Shown here piece by piece: positions 55,546 to 64,000 of a stretch of DNA of 64,000 bases. The notes under the pieces were generated by a model that was given only the letters and a program-made list of their open reading frames with translations, searched no databases and was not told where the DNA came from. Where the stretch lies: NCBI GenBank assembly GCA_964345075.1, contig CAYFPS010000008.1, positions 65,925 to 129,924 on the forward strand, in the 5' to 3' direction. The stretch comes from CAYFPS01 sp964345075. GTDB taxonomy: Bacteria; CAIWAD01. Numbering within the stretch: the stretch's first letter is position 1; the number at the start of each line of letters is the position of its first letter. A program made the position numbers and the translations under genes.

Positions 55546-56861
55546 TTACTTGCTGACGAATTCCTTGATCCACTCGGTCGTGACCGTCTTGGGGCGCTCG
55601 ATGGGCAGACCCAGCGCGCGGTCCCAGATCAGGCTGGCCAAGACGCCAAGGGCGCGTGACACACCGAAGAGAACCGTGTAGTAGTCGTACTGATCCATGC
55701 CGTAATGGACAAGCAGACAGCCGGAGTGGGCGTCCACATTCGGCCAGGGGTTCTTGGCCTTGCCCTGCTCGAGCAGAATATCGGGAGCCACTTCGTAGAT
55801 CATGCCGACCAGCTTGAAGAGCGGATCATCGGCCATGTGCTTCAGGGCGAACTCGCGCTGAGCCGTGTAGCGGGGATCCGTCTTGCGCAGAACGGCGTGA
55901 CCGTAGCCGGGAATCACCTGTCCACTGTTCAGGGTATCCCAGAGGGCCGTTACCAGCTGCTCCTTGGTGGGAACATCCACGCCCAGCTTGTCGCGCAGCT
56001 CGAAGACCCAGCGCAGCACTTCCTGGTTGGCCAGTCCGTGCAGGGGGCCGGCCAGACCATTGATGCCGGCGGAAAGCGACAGGTAGGGATCGCTCAGGGC
56101 GCTACCGACGAGGTGCGTGGTATGGGCACTGACGTTGCCGCCTTCATGGTCGCTGTGGATGGTCAGATAGAGGCGCATCAGCTCGCGGAACTGGGCACTG
56201 TCAAAGCCCAGCATGTGGGCCAGATTTCCACCCCAGTCCAGCTTGTTGTCGGGCTGAATGTGATCACCACCGAAATAGCTGCGGCGGTAGATGTAAGCCG
56301 CAACGCGAGGCAGACGGGCCAGCAGGTCCATCGTGTCCTCGTAGGCCCACTCCCAGTATTCGGTCTTCGCCATGCCGTCACGATACTTGGCGGCAAACTT
56401 GGACTCGGTCTGCAGGGCCAGAATGGCCGTGGAGAACTGGGTCATGGGATGGGCGTCCACGGGCAGGGCGTCCAGCGTGGCAAAGACATGGGCCGGCACA
56501 TCGGCACGGCTGGCCAGCTCGGCGGAAAGATCCTTGACCTGCGCGTCCGTCGGGACTTCGCCGGTCAGCAGCAGCCAGAAGAGGCCTTCGGGCAGCGGCT
56601 CTTCGCCTTCAGCGGCGTGGGGNNNNNNNNNNNNAGCTTGTCCTGGCATTCGGGAATGGACAGGCCGCGGAAACGAATACCTTCCATCGGGTCCAGGGCA
56701 CTGGTTTCGGTGACGATGCACTTGACACCGCGCATGCCGCCGTAGGCCTGGTCAACCGTACATTCGCCAATCACCTTGCTGCCATGCTCGGTGCGAATGG
56801 CCTTGATCACCTGGTGCATTTCCGGAATTTTTTTCGCGAGAAGTGCTTTCAGCTCAGACAT
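55546..56861 (-). CDS. gltA: Citrate synthase, mitochondrial/eukaryotic type (12-N gap inside)
   Basis: About 438 residues from the ATG at 56861 (AAAGGAG upstream). Blocks Y-G-G-M-R-G-V-K, E-G-I-R-F-R-G-L-S-I-P-E-C-Q, L-P-E-G-L-F-W-L-L-L-T-G, I-H-S-D-H-E-G-G-N-V-S-A-H-T, N-G-L-A-G-P-L-H-G-L-A-N-Q-E-V-L and G-H-A-V-L-R-K-T-D-P-R are those of animal mitochondrial citrate synthase. Catalytic His, His and Asp (N-V-D-A-H-S-G) are present. N at 56623-56634 shifts the frame because the gap length is wrong; the halves otherwise join. Condenses acetyl-CoA and oxaloacetate at the entry of the TCA cycle. Confidence 0.92.
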
Positions 56862-57065
56862 TGAAGACTCCTTTCTATCAGAAGGCCGGCCCGGGCGGGT
56901 CGGCGGCTGCCAAAAGTTTGACAAATCAATGTAGCCAATTTCCTGATCTGATACCACGCTTTCAACAGTTAAGAAAGGAGCTTTTTCCCAGCAGCTGCAG
57001 CTTTTACTTGAAGCTCAAGTTTGGTGCTACTAACTTCAGGGTTCCAATCGTTCCTGGGAGTCATC

Positions 57066-58607
57066 ATGAAGAACATGCTTCTCGCCCTTTTGCTGGCGAA
57101 CGCGCTTGCTGCAGCACCTTTTGTCAGCGATCAGCTGATTGTCCGTTCGGCCGATCAGCCGCAGGATCTGCTGGCGGCCTATCCCGGTCTTGTCTTTGAC
57201 CGGCCGCTGGTGCCCTCACTGGGCATTTTCCGCGTGAAGCTTGAAGGTGGCTGGACGGTTGACGATGCCATCAAGCTGCTCTCCGCCGACAAGGCCGTGA
57301 TCTGGGCGCAGGCCGATCATCTGACCAGTGGACGACTGACACCGGATGATGTGGAGTTCCCGCAGCAGTGGGCGCTGAATCAGGACAGCGATGCGGACAT
57401 TGATGCCCCCGAAGCCTGGGACCTGGGCACCGGCGGTACCCACCCCGACGGCTCGACGATTGTGGCGGCCATTGTGGATGGCGGCTGTGAGATCAGTCAC
57501 CCGGACCTTTCGCCCAACATCTGGACGAATCCGGGCGAGATCGCAGGTAATTTTCAGGATGACGACGGCAATGGCTATGTGGACGATGTGAATGGCTGGG
57601 ATGCCTACGCCGACGATGGGACCCTGCCCAATGACTACCACGGCACCCATGTAACGGGCATTGTCGGCGCGCGCGGCAACAACCTCAATCAGGTCTGCGG
57701 CGTCAACTGGAATGTGGACCTGATGACCGTGGCCGGCTCCAGCTCCAGCACTTCCGTGGTTTCCATCGCCTACAATTACGTGCTGGAGAACAAGCAGCTC
57801 TGGCTGAATTCAGGCGGCGCTGAGGGCGCCAACATCGTGGTGACCAATTCCTCCTTTGGAATCGATTTCGCCGACTGCACTTCCGGCACCTACCCGATCT
57901 GGAATGACCTCTACGATGCAATGGGCGCAGTGGGCATTCTTTCCTGCGCGGCTACCATGAACCGCAACAGTGATGTGGATCAGACCGGGGATGTGCCTAC
58001 GGGCTGCTCGTCCGACTGGCTGATTACAGTAACCAATACCACCTCCACCGACCTGCGCAATTCCGGCGCGGCTTATGGCTTGACGAGCATCGATCTGGGC
58101 GCGCCTGGCACGCAGGTGAAAAGCACCTACACGGGTGGCGCGACCGCCAGTCTGACCGGAACCTCCATGGCCACGCCGCAGGTGGCCGGTGCCGTGGCCT
58201 TTTTGCATTCGGTGATGAGCCCGGCTCTCTTTGCGCATTATCAGCAGAATCCCGGCGCTGCCGTGCTGGAACTTAAGCAGATTCTGCTGGACACGGTGGA
58301 TCCGCTTGCCTCGCTGGACGGCATTACCGTTTCGGGCGGGCGCCTTAATCTTCATCAGGCGGCGCTGGCCACGACAAGCTGGGGCGGAGGTGGCGCGCAG
58401 CCCGAACTGACGATCAGCCTGCTGCCCGGCCATGAAGTGCTGCTCGAGTGGAACGAGATTGCCGGCGCGAGTTTGTATCACGTGGAAAGCCGGCAGAGCC
58501 TGAACGATGCCTGGCTGCGCATTGCCAGCATCGATTCCACCAGCCATGTGGAGACGGCGGCCTGGGAAGGTCAGAGCATTTACCGGGTGATTGCCGAACT
58601 GCCGTAG
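57066..58607 (+). CDS. Secreted subtilisin-like serine protease (S8)
   Basis: 513 residues from the ATG at 57066 (GGGAG upstream) with a signal peptide, then an I9-like propeptide (about 20-95). Catalytic Asp in A-I-V-D-G-G (about 138), His in Y-H-G-T-H-V-T-G (about 192), Asn region T-N-S-S-F-G and Ser in G-T-S-M-A-T-P (about 368). The C-terminal 75 residues are an FN3-like module. No N-P-F-N-P sorting domain. Divergent from gltA. Confidence 0.92.
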   Translation: MKNMLLALLLANALAAAPFVSDQLIVRSADQPQDLLAAYPGLVFDRPLVPSLGIFRVKLEGGWTVDDAIKLLSADKAVIWAQADHLTSGRLTPDDVEFPQQWALNQDSDADIDAPEAWDLGTGGTHPDGSTIVAAIVDGGCEISHPDLSPNIWTNPGEIAGNFQDDDGNGYVDDVNGWDAYADDGTLPNDYHGTHVTGIVGARGNNLNQVCGVNWNVDLMTVAGSSSSTSVVSIAYNYVLENKQLWLNSGGAEGANIVVTNSSFGIDFADCTSGTYPIWNDLYDAMGAVGILSCAATMNRNSDVDQTGDVPTGCSSDWLITVTNTTSTDLRNSGAAYGLTSIDLGAPGTQVKSTYTGGATASLTGTSMATPQVAGAVAFLHSVMSPALFAHYQQNPGAAVLELKQILLDTVDPLASLDGITVSGGRLNLHQAALATTSWGGGGAQPELTISLLPGHEVLLEWNEIAGASLYHVESRQSLNDAWLRIASIDSTSHVETAAWEGQSIYRVIAELP

Positions 58608-58613
58608 GCTGTG

Positions 58614-59273
58614 TTACAAATCCGTGGCAGGCATGTGACCCAGTGAAAGGGTCAGCTGGCGGCGGGCCAGTTCGCTTTCCACAGCTTCCATCAGCTGCTT
58701 CATCTTGGCCTTGTCGGTGTGGATGTCCAGATAGTCGGACTCCACGACAATGACGGGAACGTCCTTGATGCGGCTGATCCAGCCCTCGTACAAATCATTC
58801 AACTGAACCAGATAATTGGGGTCGATGGACTGCTCGTAGGCGCGGCCGCGCATTTTGATGCGCTTCTGCAGGGTGGGCAGCGAGGCACGCAGGTAGATCA
58901 GCACATCCGGCTTCTTGAGGAACTGGCACATGTTGTGGAAGAGCGCGCTGTAGCTTAACCATTCCCGCTCGCTTAAATGCCCCATCTGATAAAGGTTGCG
59001 GGCGAAGATTTCCACGTCTTCCCAGATGGTGCGATCCTGCACGACGCCGCGCGTGCCTTCCATCACCGAAAGATGAGCCTTGTAGCGCGACTGCAGAAAG
59101 TAGATCTGCAGGTGAAAGGCCCAGCGGTGCATGTCCGCGTAGAAATCTTCGAGGAAGGGGTTGTCGGAAACGCTTTCGTAGTGGGGATCCCACTTGAGGC
59201 GAGCCGCCAGCCAATCCGTCAGGGTGGTTTTTCCTGCGCCGATGTTGCCGGCGATGCCAATCAGACCTTTCAT
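58614..59273 (-). CDS. Deoxynucleoside kinase
   Basis: 219 residues from the ATG at 59273, chosen so that the P-loop G-N-I-G-A-G-K-T (about 8-15) is near the N-terminus; an earlier start would approach the tRNA. Also present: D-R-T-I-W-E-D (E/D-R-S/T-x motif) and R-G-R-A-Y-E-Q-S-I. The dNK/dGK fold phosphorylates deoxynucleosides for salvage; base specificity is not readable. Convergent with the subtilase, 6 nt apart. Confidence 0.9.
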   Translation of the reverse strand: MKGLIGIAGNIGAGKTTLTDWLAARLKWDPHYESVSDNPFLEDFYADMHRWAFHLQIYFLQSRYKAHLSVMEGTRGVVQDRTIWEDVEIFARNLYQMGHLSEREWLSYSALFHNMCQFLKKPDVLIYLRASLPTLQKRIKMRGRAYEQSIDPNYLVQLNDLYEGWISRIKDVPVIVVESDYLDIHTDKAKMKQLMEAVESELARRQLTLSLGHMPATDL

Positions 59274-59354
59274 TTGCACAAGATATGAAATGCCCACCGA
59301 ACCCTTTTCCTTTGTTACATTCTGCGCTTTCATTCGCCGCATGCGAGTGATTAC

Positions 59355-59427
59355 GCCACCCTAGCTCAATTGGTAGAGCAACGGTTTTGTAAACCGTAGG
59401 CTGAGGGTTCGAGTCCCTTGGGTGGCC
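59355..59427 (+). tRNA. tRNA-Thr (anticodon TGT)
   Basis: Cloverleaf with acceptor GCCACCC/GGGTGGC, D arm GCTC...GAGC, anticodon stem ACGGT/ACCGT with loop TTTGTAA and T arm GAGGG-TTCGAGT-CCCTT. CCA is not encoded. Confidence 0.95.
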
Positions 59428-59440
59428 GTCTGATTAGACA

Positions 59441-59465
59441 AAAAGGTGCCGAAAGGCACCTTTTT
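59441..59465 (+). terminator. Rho-independent terminator of tRNA-Thr
   Basis: AAAA then GGTGCC, loop GAAA, GGCACC and TTTTTG. Strong, 13 nt after the tRNA. Confidence 0.95.
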
Positions 59466-59890
59466 GTTTAGGCGTTAGTCCCCGCTTGCGCGGGGAGACA
59501 GGCGTTAGGCGTCAGGCGTTAGCGGGCAGTTCCCAGTAGCCAGTAGCGAGTTTCCAGCCAGAGAGGCGTCAGGCGTTAGTGGTCAGTTACCAGCAACCAG
59601 GTCCCAGCAGGCCAGCCAGAGAGGCGTTAGGCGTTAGCGGGCAGTCGTTAGGCCTCTGCACTCGTCCTTCGTAATTCGTCATTGTCCAAATCTGCAATCA
59701 ACAATCGTCACCCCCTGTCATTCCCGCGAAAGCGGGAAGGAAGCGGGGGCAGGTACCAGTTGCCAGATACCAGTCAGAGAGGCGTCAGTCGTTAGGCCTC
59801 TGCATTCGTCCTTCGCCATTCGTAATTCGTCATTGTCCAAATCTTCAATCTGCCTTTCTTCTCGTCCTTCGTACTTCGTCCTTTCTTCAC
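59466..59890. repeat. Dispersed intergenic repeats and REP-like hairpins
   Basis: GGCGTTAG/GGCGTCAG units, CCAGTAGCCAG-type words, and TTCGTCCTTCGTAATTCGTC-type words in two passes (59650-59690, 59805-59885). Hairpins at 59480-59495 (CCCCGC/GCGGGG) and 59721-59738 (TTCCCGC-GAAA-GCGGGAA) match those at 5464 and 5833. No gene from 59428 to 60114; the last 200 bp are AT-richer and presumably carry the promoter of the next gene. Confidence 0.75.
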
Positions 59891-60114
59891 GTTGTCCAAA
59901 ATCCAACACCTTCTGCCCAATTCTGCACAAAACCAGTGAAGCCGTATTTGACATTCCATTGATATTCAACGGACTCCAGCATCATTCTGTTTTGGCGCAA
60001 TTCTTGCATTTTAGCTTAAGTTAGCTGTGTCTTTCGCGCGAACCATTCAGTCCATCATTAAGGTTTGCGTGTAGATTGGTGGCCATCACTGACTTCCATT
60101 TTGCGAGGTTGATC

Positions 60115-63100
60115 ATGAAGCGCTTGATTCTGCTTGTTTTCTTTATTGCTACAGGGCTCTCATGGGTGAATCAAGCTCAGGCACAGTCTGGGCGTGTAGA
60201 ATTTAATGGGCATGAGTATGAGTATGTGCAGCAATACATGCTTTGGACAGATGCCAGATCTTATGCCGAAAGTATGGGTGGATATCTTGTTTGCATCACC
60301 GATGAGAGTGAAAACGGTTTTGTTGCTAATCTTGTTGGGGGGGCATGCGTATGGATTGGTGCCACTGACGAAGCTGTCAACTTGACGTGGGAGTGGATTA
60401 GTGGGGAGCCCTTCGTCTACACAGCATGGAGAACAGGTGAGCCAACAGACGGGGGAGAAGATTATGGAAGCATTGGCTATGCGAGTCTTGATAGATGGAA
60501 TGACTTTCCAAACGCTGCCCCAAATGATGTAGTTGGATTTGTAATCGAATATTCAAGTCAAGTCGATCAAAGCGATGGTTGGATTAGGTACAACGGACAT
60601 GAATACAAGTACTTCTCTATGAGTATAACATGGCCCCAAGCCAAGCTAAGTGCAGAGTCAATGGGTGGATACCTTGTTTGCATTAATGACGCAGACGAGC
60701 AGCAATTCTTGTATGATCATTTCAATAATGAGGATGACTATTGGGCAGGGGGATCAGATTCTAATGTAGAGGGTCATTGGGAATGGCTTGATGGATCGCC
60801 TTTTAGTTTTTCGAACTGGTATCCAGGTGAGCCTAACAATTCTGGTGATGAAGATGTATTACATGTTTGGTCTTCTGTGGGCTCACAGTGGAACGATCTA
60901 GCAATACACAGGTCACTAAATGGGTTTGTCGTCGAGAGGGTCGTTACATCCTTCACCTCCGAATCCTTCAACCACTCCGGTGCCCTCCCAGATGGCTGGA
61001 CGGTCGAGAGCCAGGGGCGCTCAACTCCCTGGACGCCGGTTCAGGAAGACGGTGAGGACTGGGCAATTGAAAGCAGCCACACGGCCTATGACGGGCTCTT
61101 CAATGAAGTCCTGATCAGCCCGGTCTATGACCTGACATGGTGGGAGGATGTGCAGGCTGGCTTTAATCACAATTACACCCATGCGGGTAGCCAGGCCAGC
61201 TTCCGCAGCTCGGCCACTGGCGGGCTTTCCTGGACGGAAACGGCCGGCTGGTCGTTCAGTGCTGCCGGCGATACTCTGGTTGATCTGCCGAGCAGCTTCA
61301 ACGGCAATGACAACGCCCGCTTCTCTTTTGTCTTCACGGGCGACCTGCCCACCGATGGCGCAAGCTGGCGCGTGGATGACTTCTACCTGACGGGCACGCC
61401 CCGTCCGCCTGTGGCCTTTGAACCCGTGCCGAACCAGGCTTCTGCCTTCTGGACCACGCTATCGGGCAATCTGGGCTGCAGCTTCTACCATCCGCTGAGC
61501 GTGATGGGCGACAGCCTTGAGCTTCGTGTGGACATGAACGGCGATGGTGACTATCTGGATGGCGGCGAGGAAGACTGGACCCTGCTGACAGCCTTTGCCA
61601 GCGCCGACAGCCTGGAGCTGCTGGTGCCGCATAGCTTCAGCAGCGCCGGGCTCTTCCGCTTTGAGTTCCGTGCCAAGACAGCCAACAGTCGCTGGGGCTA
61701 TTCGGGCACGGCCGGTCTGGAAGGCATCAGCGATGACTGGCAGGTGATTGTCTTTGTATCACCGCCCGTGATCGGCAGCCCCCTGCCCAGTCAACCGCCC
61801 GCAGAGTGGATCAGTCTTACCGGCAGCATCGGCTGCACGGTCACGCACGCCACGGCCCTGCATGGCGACAGCCTCTATGTGCGCGTAGACATGGACGGTG
61901 ACGGCAGCTACAGTGGCGAAGGTGCTGAAGCCTGGACCCTTTTGCCCGCACAGCCAGACAGCACAACTCTTGTTGTATCACAGGAAGTGAGCTTCGCTGG
62001 AAACGGCCAGTATGCCTTTGAGTTCAAGGCCCGGGCAGTGGACGGCCTTTGGGCCTGGTCGGGCACGGCTTCCGGTTAAGGCATCGAGGATGACTGGTAT
62101 GTGCTGGTCAATGCAGATATCGATCCCCCTGTTTTCAGCAGCTATTTGCCCGAAGGTCAGCCTTCACCCGACTGGCAGCCCAGCCTGAATCAGACGCTGG
62201 GTGCAAGCGTCCGTGATACAAACAGTGGTGTCGATCCCTCCAGTCTGATGCTGCGCGTGGACTGGGATCTTTCGGGCAGCTTCGATGCCGGTACGGAAGA
62301 TTACGAGACTATTACGGGCATGGCCGCTGGGGATTCCACCCTGATCAGCGAGACGCTCAACCTGCCAGCCGACGGCGACTACATGTGTCAGTTCAGGGCT
62401 GCCGACCTTGCCGGCAATGTGGCCGAGTCGATGATCCTGCACTTAAGGGCCGATACCACGCCGCCCGTGGCCTCCAGCCTCTTTGCCATTTCAAGTGGTA
62501 ACACCAGTGTGAAACTGGTCTTTCCGCCCAGCAGCGATGCCAGCTTCGCGCGCTATGAGATTCACTACGCCAGCCACGCCAATGTCAGCCTGGCCGATCC
62601 GGTCTGGGGCCCGATGCAGGACCCGAACCTGACCGTAGCCTCCACCAGCCAGACGACAGTGGGTGGCCTCACGACCGGCACCCAGTACTGGTTCCGGCTG
62701 TGGATTGTGGATCACGCGGGCAATGTAAGCGAGCCTTCTGCTGAAGTCAGCCGCGCCACGGGTGGAACGCCCCTGATGGCCATCAGTGACCTGAGCGCCC
62801 TGCTAAGCGAAGAGGGCAATGTGCAGCTTGTCTGGTCTGCCCCCACACAGGACATCAACGGCATGAGTCCGGTTGTAGTCACGGGCTACGAGGTTCACGC
62901 CAGTGATCAGGCCTGGTTTACACCGACGGCCTCCACGCGCATTGCGACCGTCACTGAACCCGCTTACACCGTCAACCTGTCCCGCAGCCTGTTTGTCAGC
63001 TACCGCGTGATCGCCCTTGGATCGGGCCTGGTTGATCCCGACTACGGCATGGTGCGCTTTGATCCGGGCAGCTTCACCATGGGTCCGGACGTACACGGCG

Positions 63101-64000
63101 TGGGCGACGCGCACAACGTGACGCTCAGCCATCCCTTCCAGATGGACAAGGTGGAAGTCACCAACGAACAGTACCTGTCTGCCTTGCAGTGGGCCTATGA
63201 TGAAGGCCTGGTCACGGCCGATGCCACCACGGTGACGGCCTATGGTGTCGAGCTGCTCGATCTGGATGACGAGGACTGCGAGATCCAGTTTGACGGTGAT
63301 ACAAACACCTTCAGCCTGCGCATGCTGACTCACGCCACAGCCTACGGCGGCCCCGGCCCGGCTTACCCCGATGGCTACAATCCAGCCCTTCATCCGGTAA
63401 AGGAAGTTTCCTGGTACGGCGCTGCCTGCTACTGTGACTGGAGAAGCCAGCTGGAAGGCCTGACACCCTTCTACAATGGTGACTGGTCGGTCAGCAGCGA
63501 TCACAATCCCTACACGGCTGAAGGCTACCGCCTGCCTACCGAAGCCGAGTGGGAATACGCGGCCCGCTATAACGATGGCCGCACCTATCCCTGGGGCGAG
63601 AGCGAGCCCCTTGGCTGCAACTGGGCAAACCTGAACTGTGTGGGCTGGTCCCGTCCCGTTGGCCTTTACCCGCAGGGCGATGGCCTTTTGGGCCATCACG
63701 ACCTGATTGGCAACGCCCTTGAGTGGTGCAACGACTACTATGCCGACAACTATGTGGACGAAAGCCTCAATCCGCTGGGCGCAACCAGCAGCACAGGCCG
63801 TGTCTGCCGCGGCAGTGACTTTGGTGATGCATCCCTTGAATACGCCATGGCCTCCACGCGCCAGCAATACCTGACCAGCTACAGCGCCAGCTGGATCGGC
63901 TTCCGAACGGTGAAGGGGGAAGAAGAAGAGGTACCCATTCAGGCCTACCCGGGCGAACTGATTCTGGTGCCTGCCGGGACGGCTGACTATATGTGGAATG
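60115..64000 (+). pseudogene. Giant secreted protein: two C-type lectin domains, beta modules, FN3 and FGE-fold domain; internal TAA
   Basis: Starts at the ATG 60115 with a signal peptide ending Q-A-Q-A-Q. Two tandem C-type-lectin-like domains follow (about 60190-60560 and 60580-60940), each with N-G-H-E-Y and E-S-M-G-G-Y-L-V-C-I. Then come a jelly-roll-like region, two repeated R-V-D-M-x-G-D-G modules, an FN3 domain and an FGE/SUMF1-type domain (G-S-F-T-M-G, V-E-V-T-N-E-Q-Y, R-L-P-T-E-A-E-W-E-Y-A-A-R). TAA at 62077-62079 interrupts one frame that otherwise continues open to the right edge; the paralogous module reads G-L-E-G-I-S-D-D-W, so the lost codon was probably Glu. The first 830 bp are about 43-47% GC, the rest near 60%. 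Confidence 0.8.

Overview
The window looks like about 64 kb of chromosome from an uncultivated, moderately GC-rich bacterium (around 60% GC by eye), most plausibly of the Fibrobacterota/Bacteroidota-allied (FCB) radiation. Two large exported proteins end in an N-P-F-N-P-type C-terminal sorting/FlgD-like domain, there are many secreted multidomain proteins, the citrate synthase is of the mitochondrial type, and an atp operon sits beside a bactofilin. Two runs of N (49152-49251 and 56623-56634) show that this is a scaffolded draft assembly.

Layout. 1-4425: a minus-strand block with two paralogous small secreted proteins, each behind a near-perfect sigma-54 promoter and an upstream repeat. One of them is translationally coupled to a TPR-containing sigma-54 activator and then to a secreted beta-helix protein that runs off the left edge. 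4551-5504: a radical-SAM protein. 5505-6427: dispersed-repeat spacer. 6428-22093: a defence island with a SNF2 helicase (DrmD-like), a giant adenine methylase (DrmMI-like), an AbiEi/AbiEii pair, and a 1.8 kaa DEAD helicase with a DUF1998 region and a Vsr-like nuclease tail. It ends at the 3' side of tRNA-Arg(ACG). Every gene except abiEi carries a frameshift or stop. 22810-31155: exported lamin-tail/OB-fold protein, two coupled cation:proton antiporters, and a large exported Ig-like protein. 31460-39132: yceD-rpmF-fabH-fabD-fabG-acpP-fabF-rnc-yigZ and a CNNM/CorC-type membrane protein; plsX is absent. 39141-48856: a Fis-type DNA-binding protein, an M23 peptidase/bactofilin pair and a complete F1Fo ATP synthase operon. 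49152-64000: a tandem repeat broken by an assembly gap, AI-2E-family permease, der, a PfkB-like kinase, mltB, tRNA-Leu, a DUF1848 protein, gltA, a subtilase, a deoxynucleoside kinase, tRNA-Thr, and a giant lectin/FGE-fold secreted protein with an internal stop.

Three things stand out. First, the octamer GTGATACA/TGTATCAC occurs 38 times where about two are expected, mostly inside genes and on both strands. Second, the defence island has a DISARM-related but unusual composition and seems to be decaying. Third, the sigma-54 module has matching promoters and putative activator sites and is probably autoregulated. All functional statements come from reading motifs; no database search was possible.
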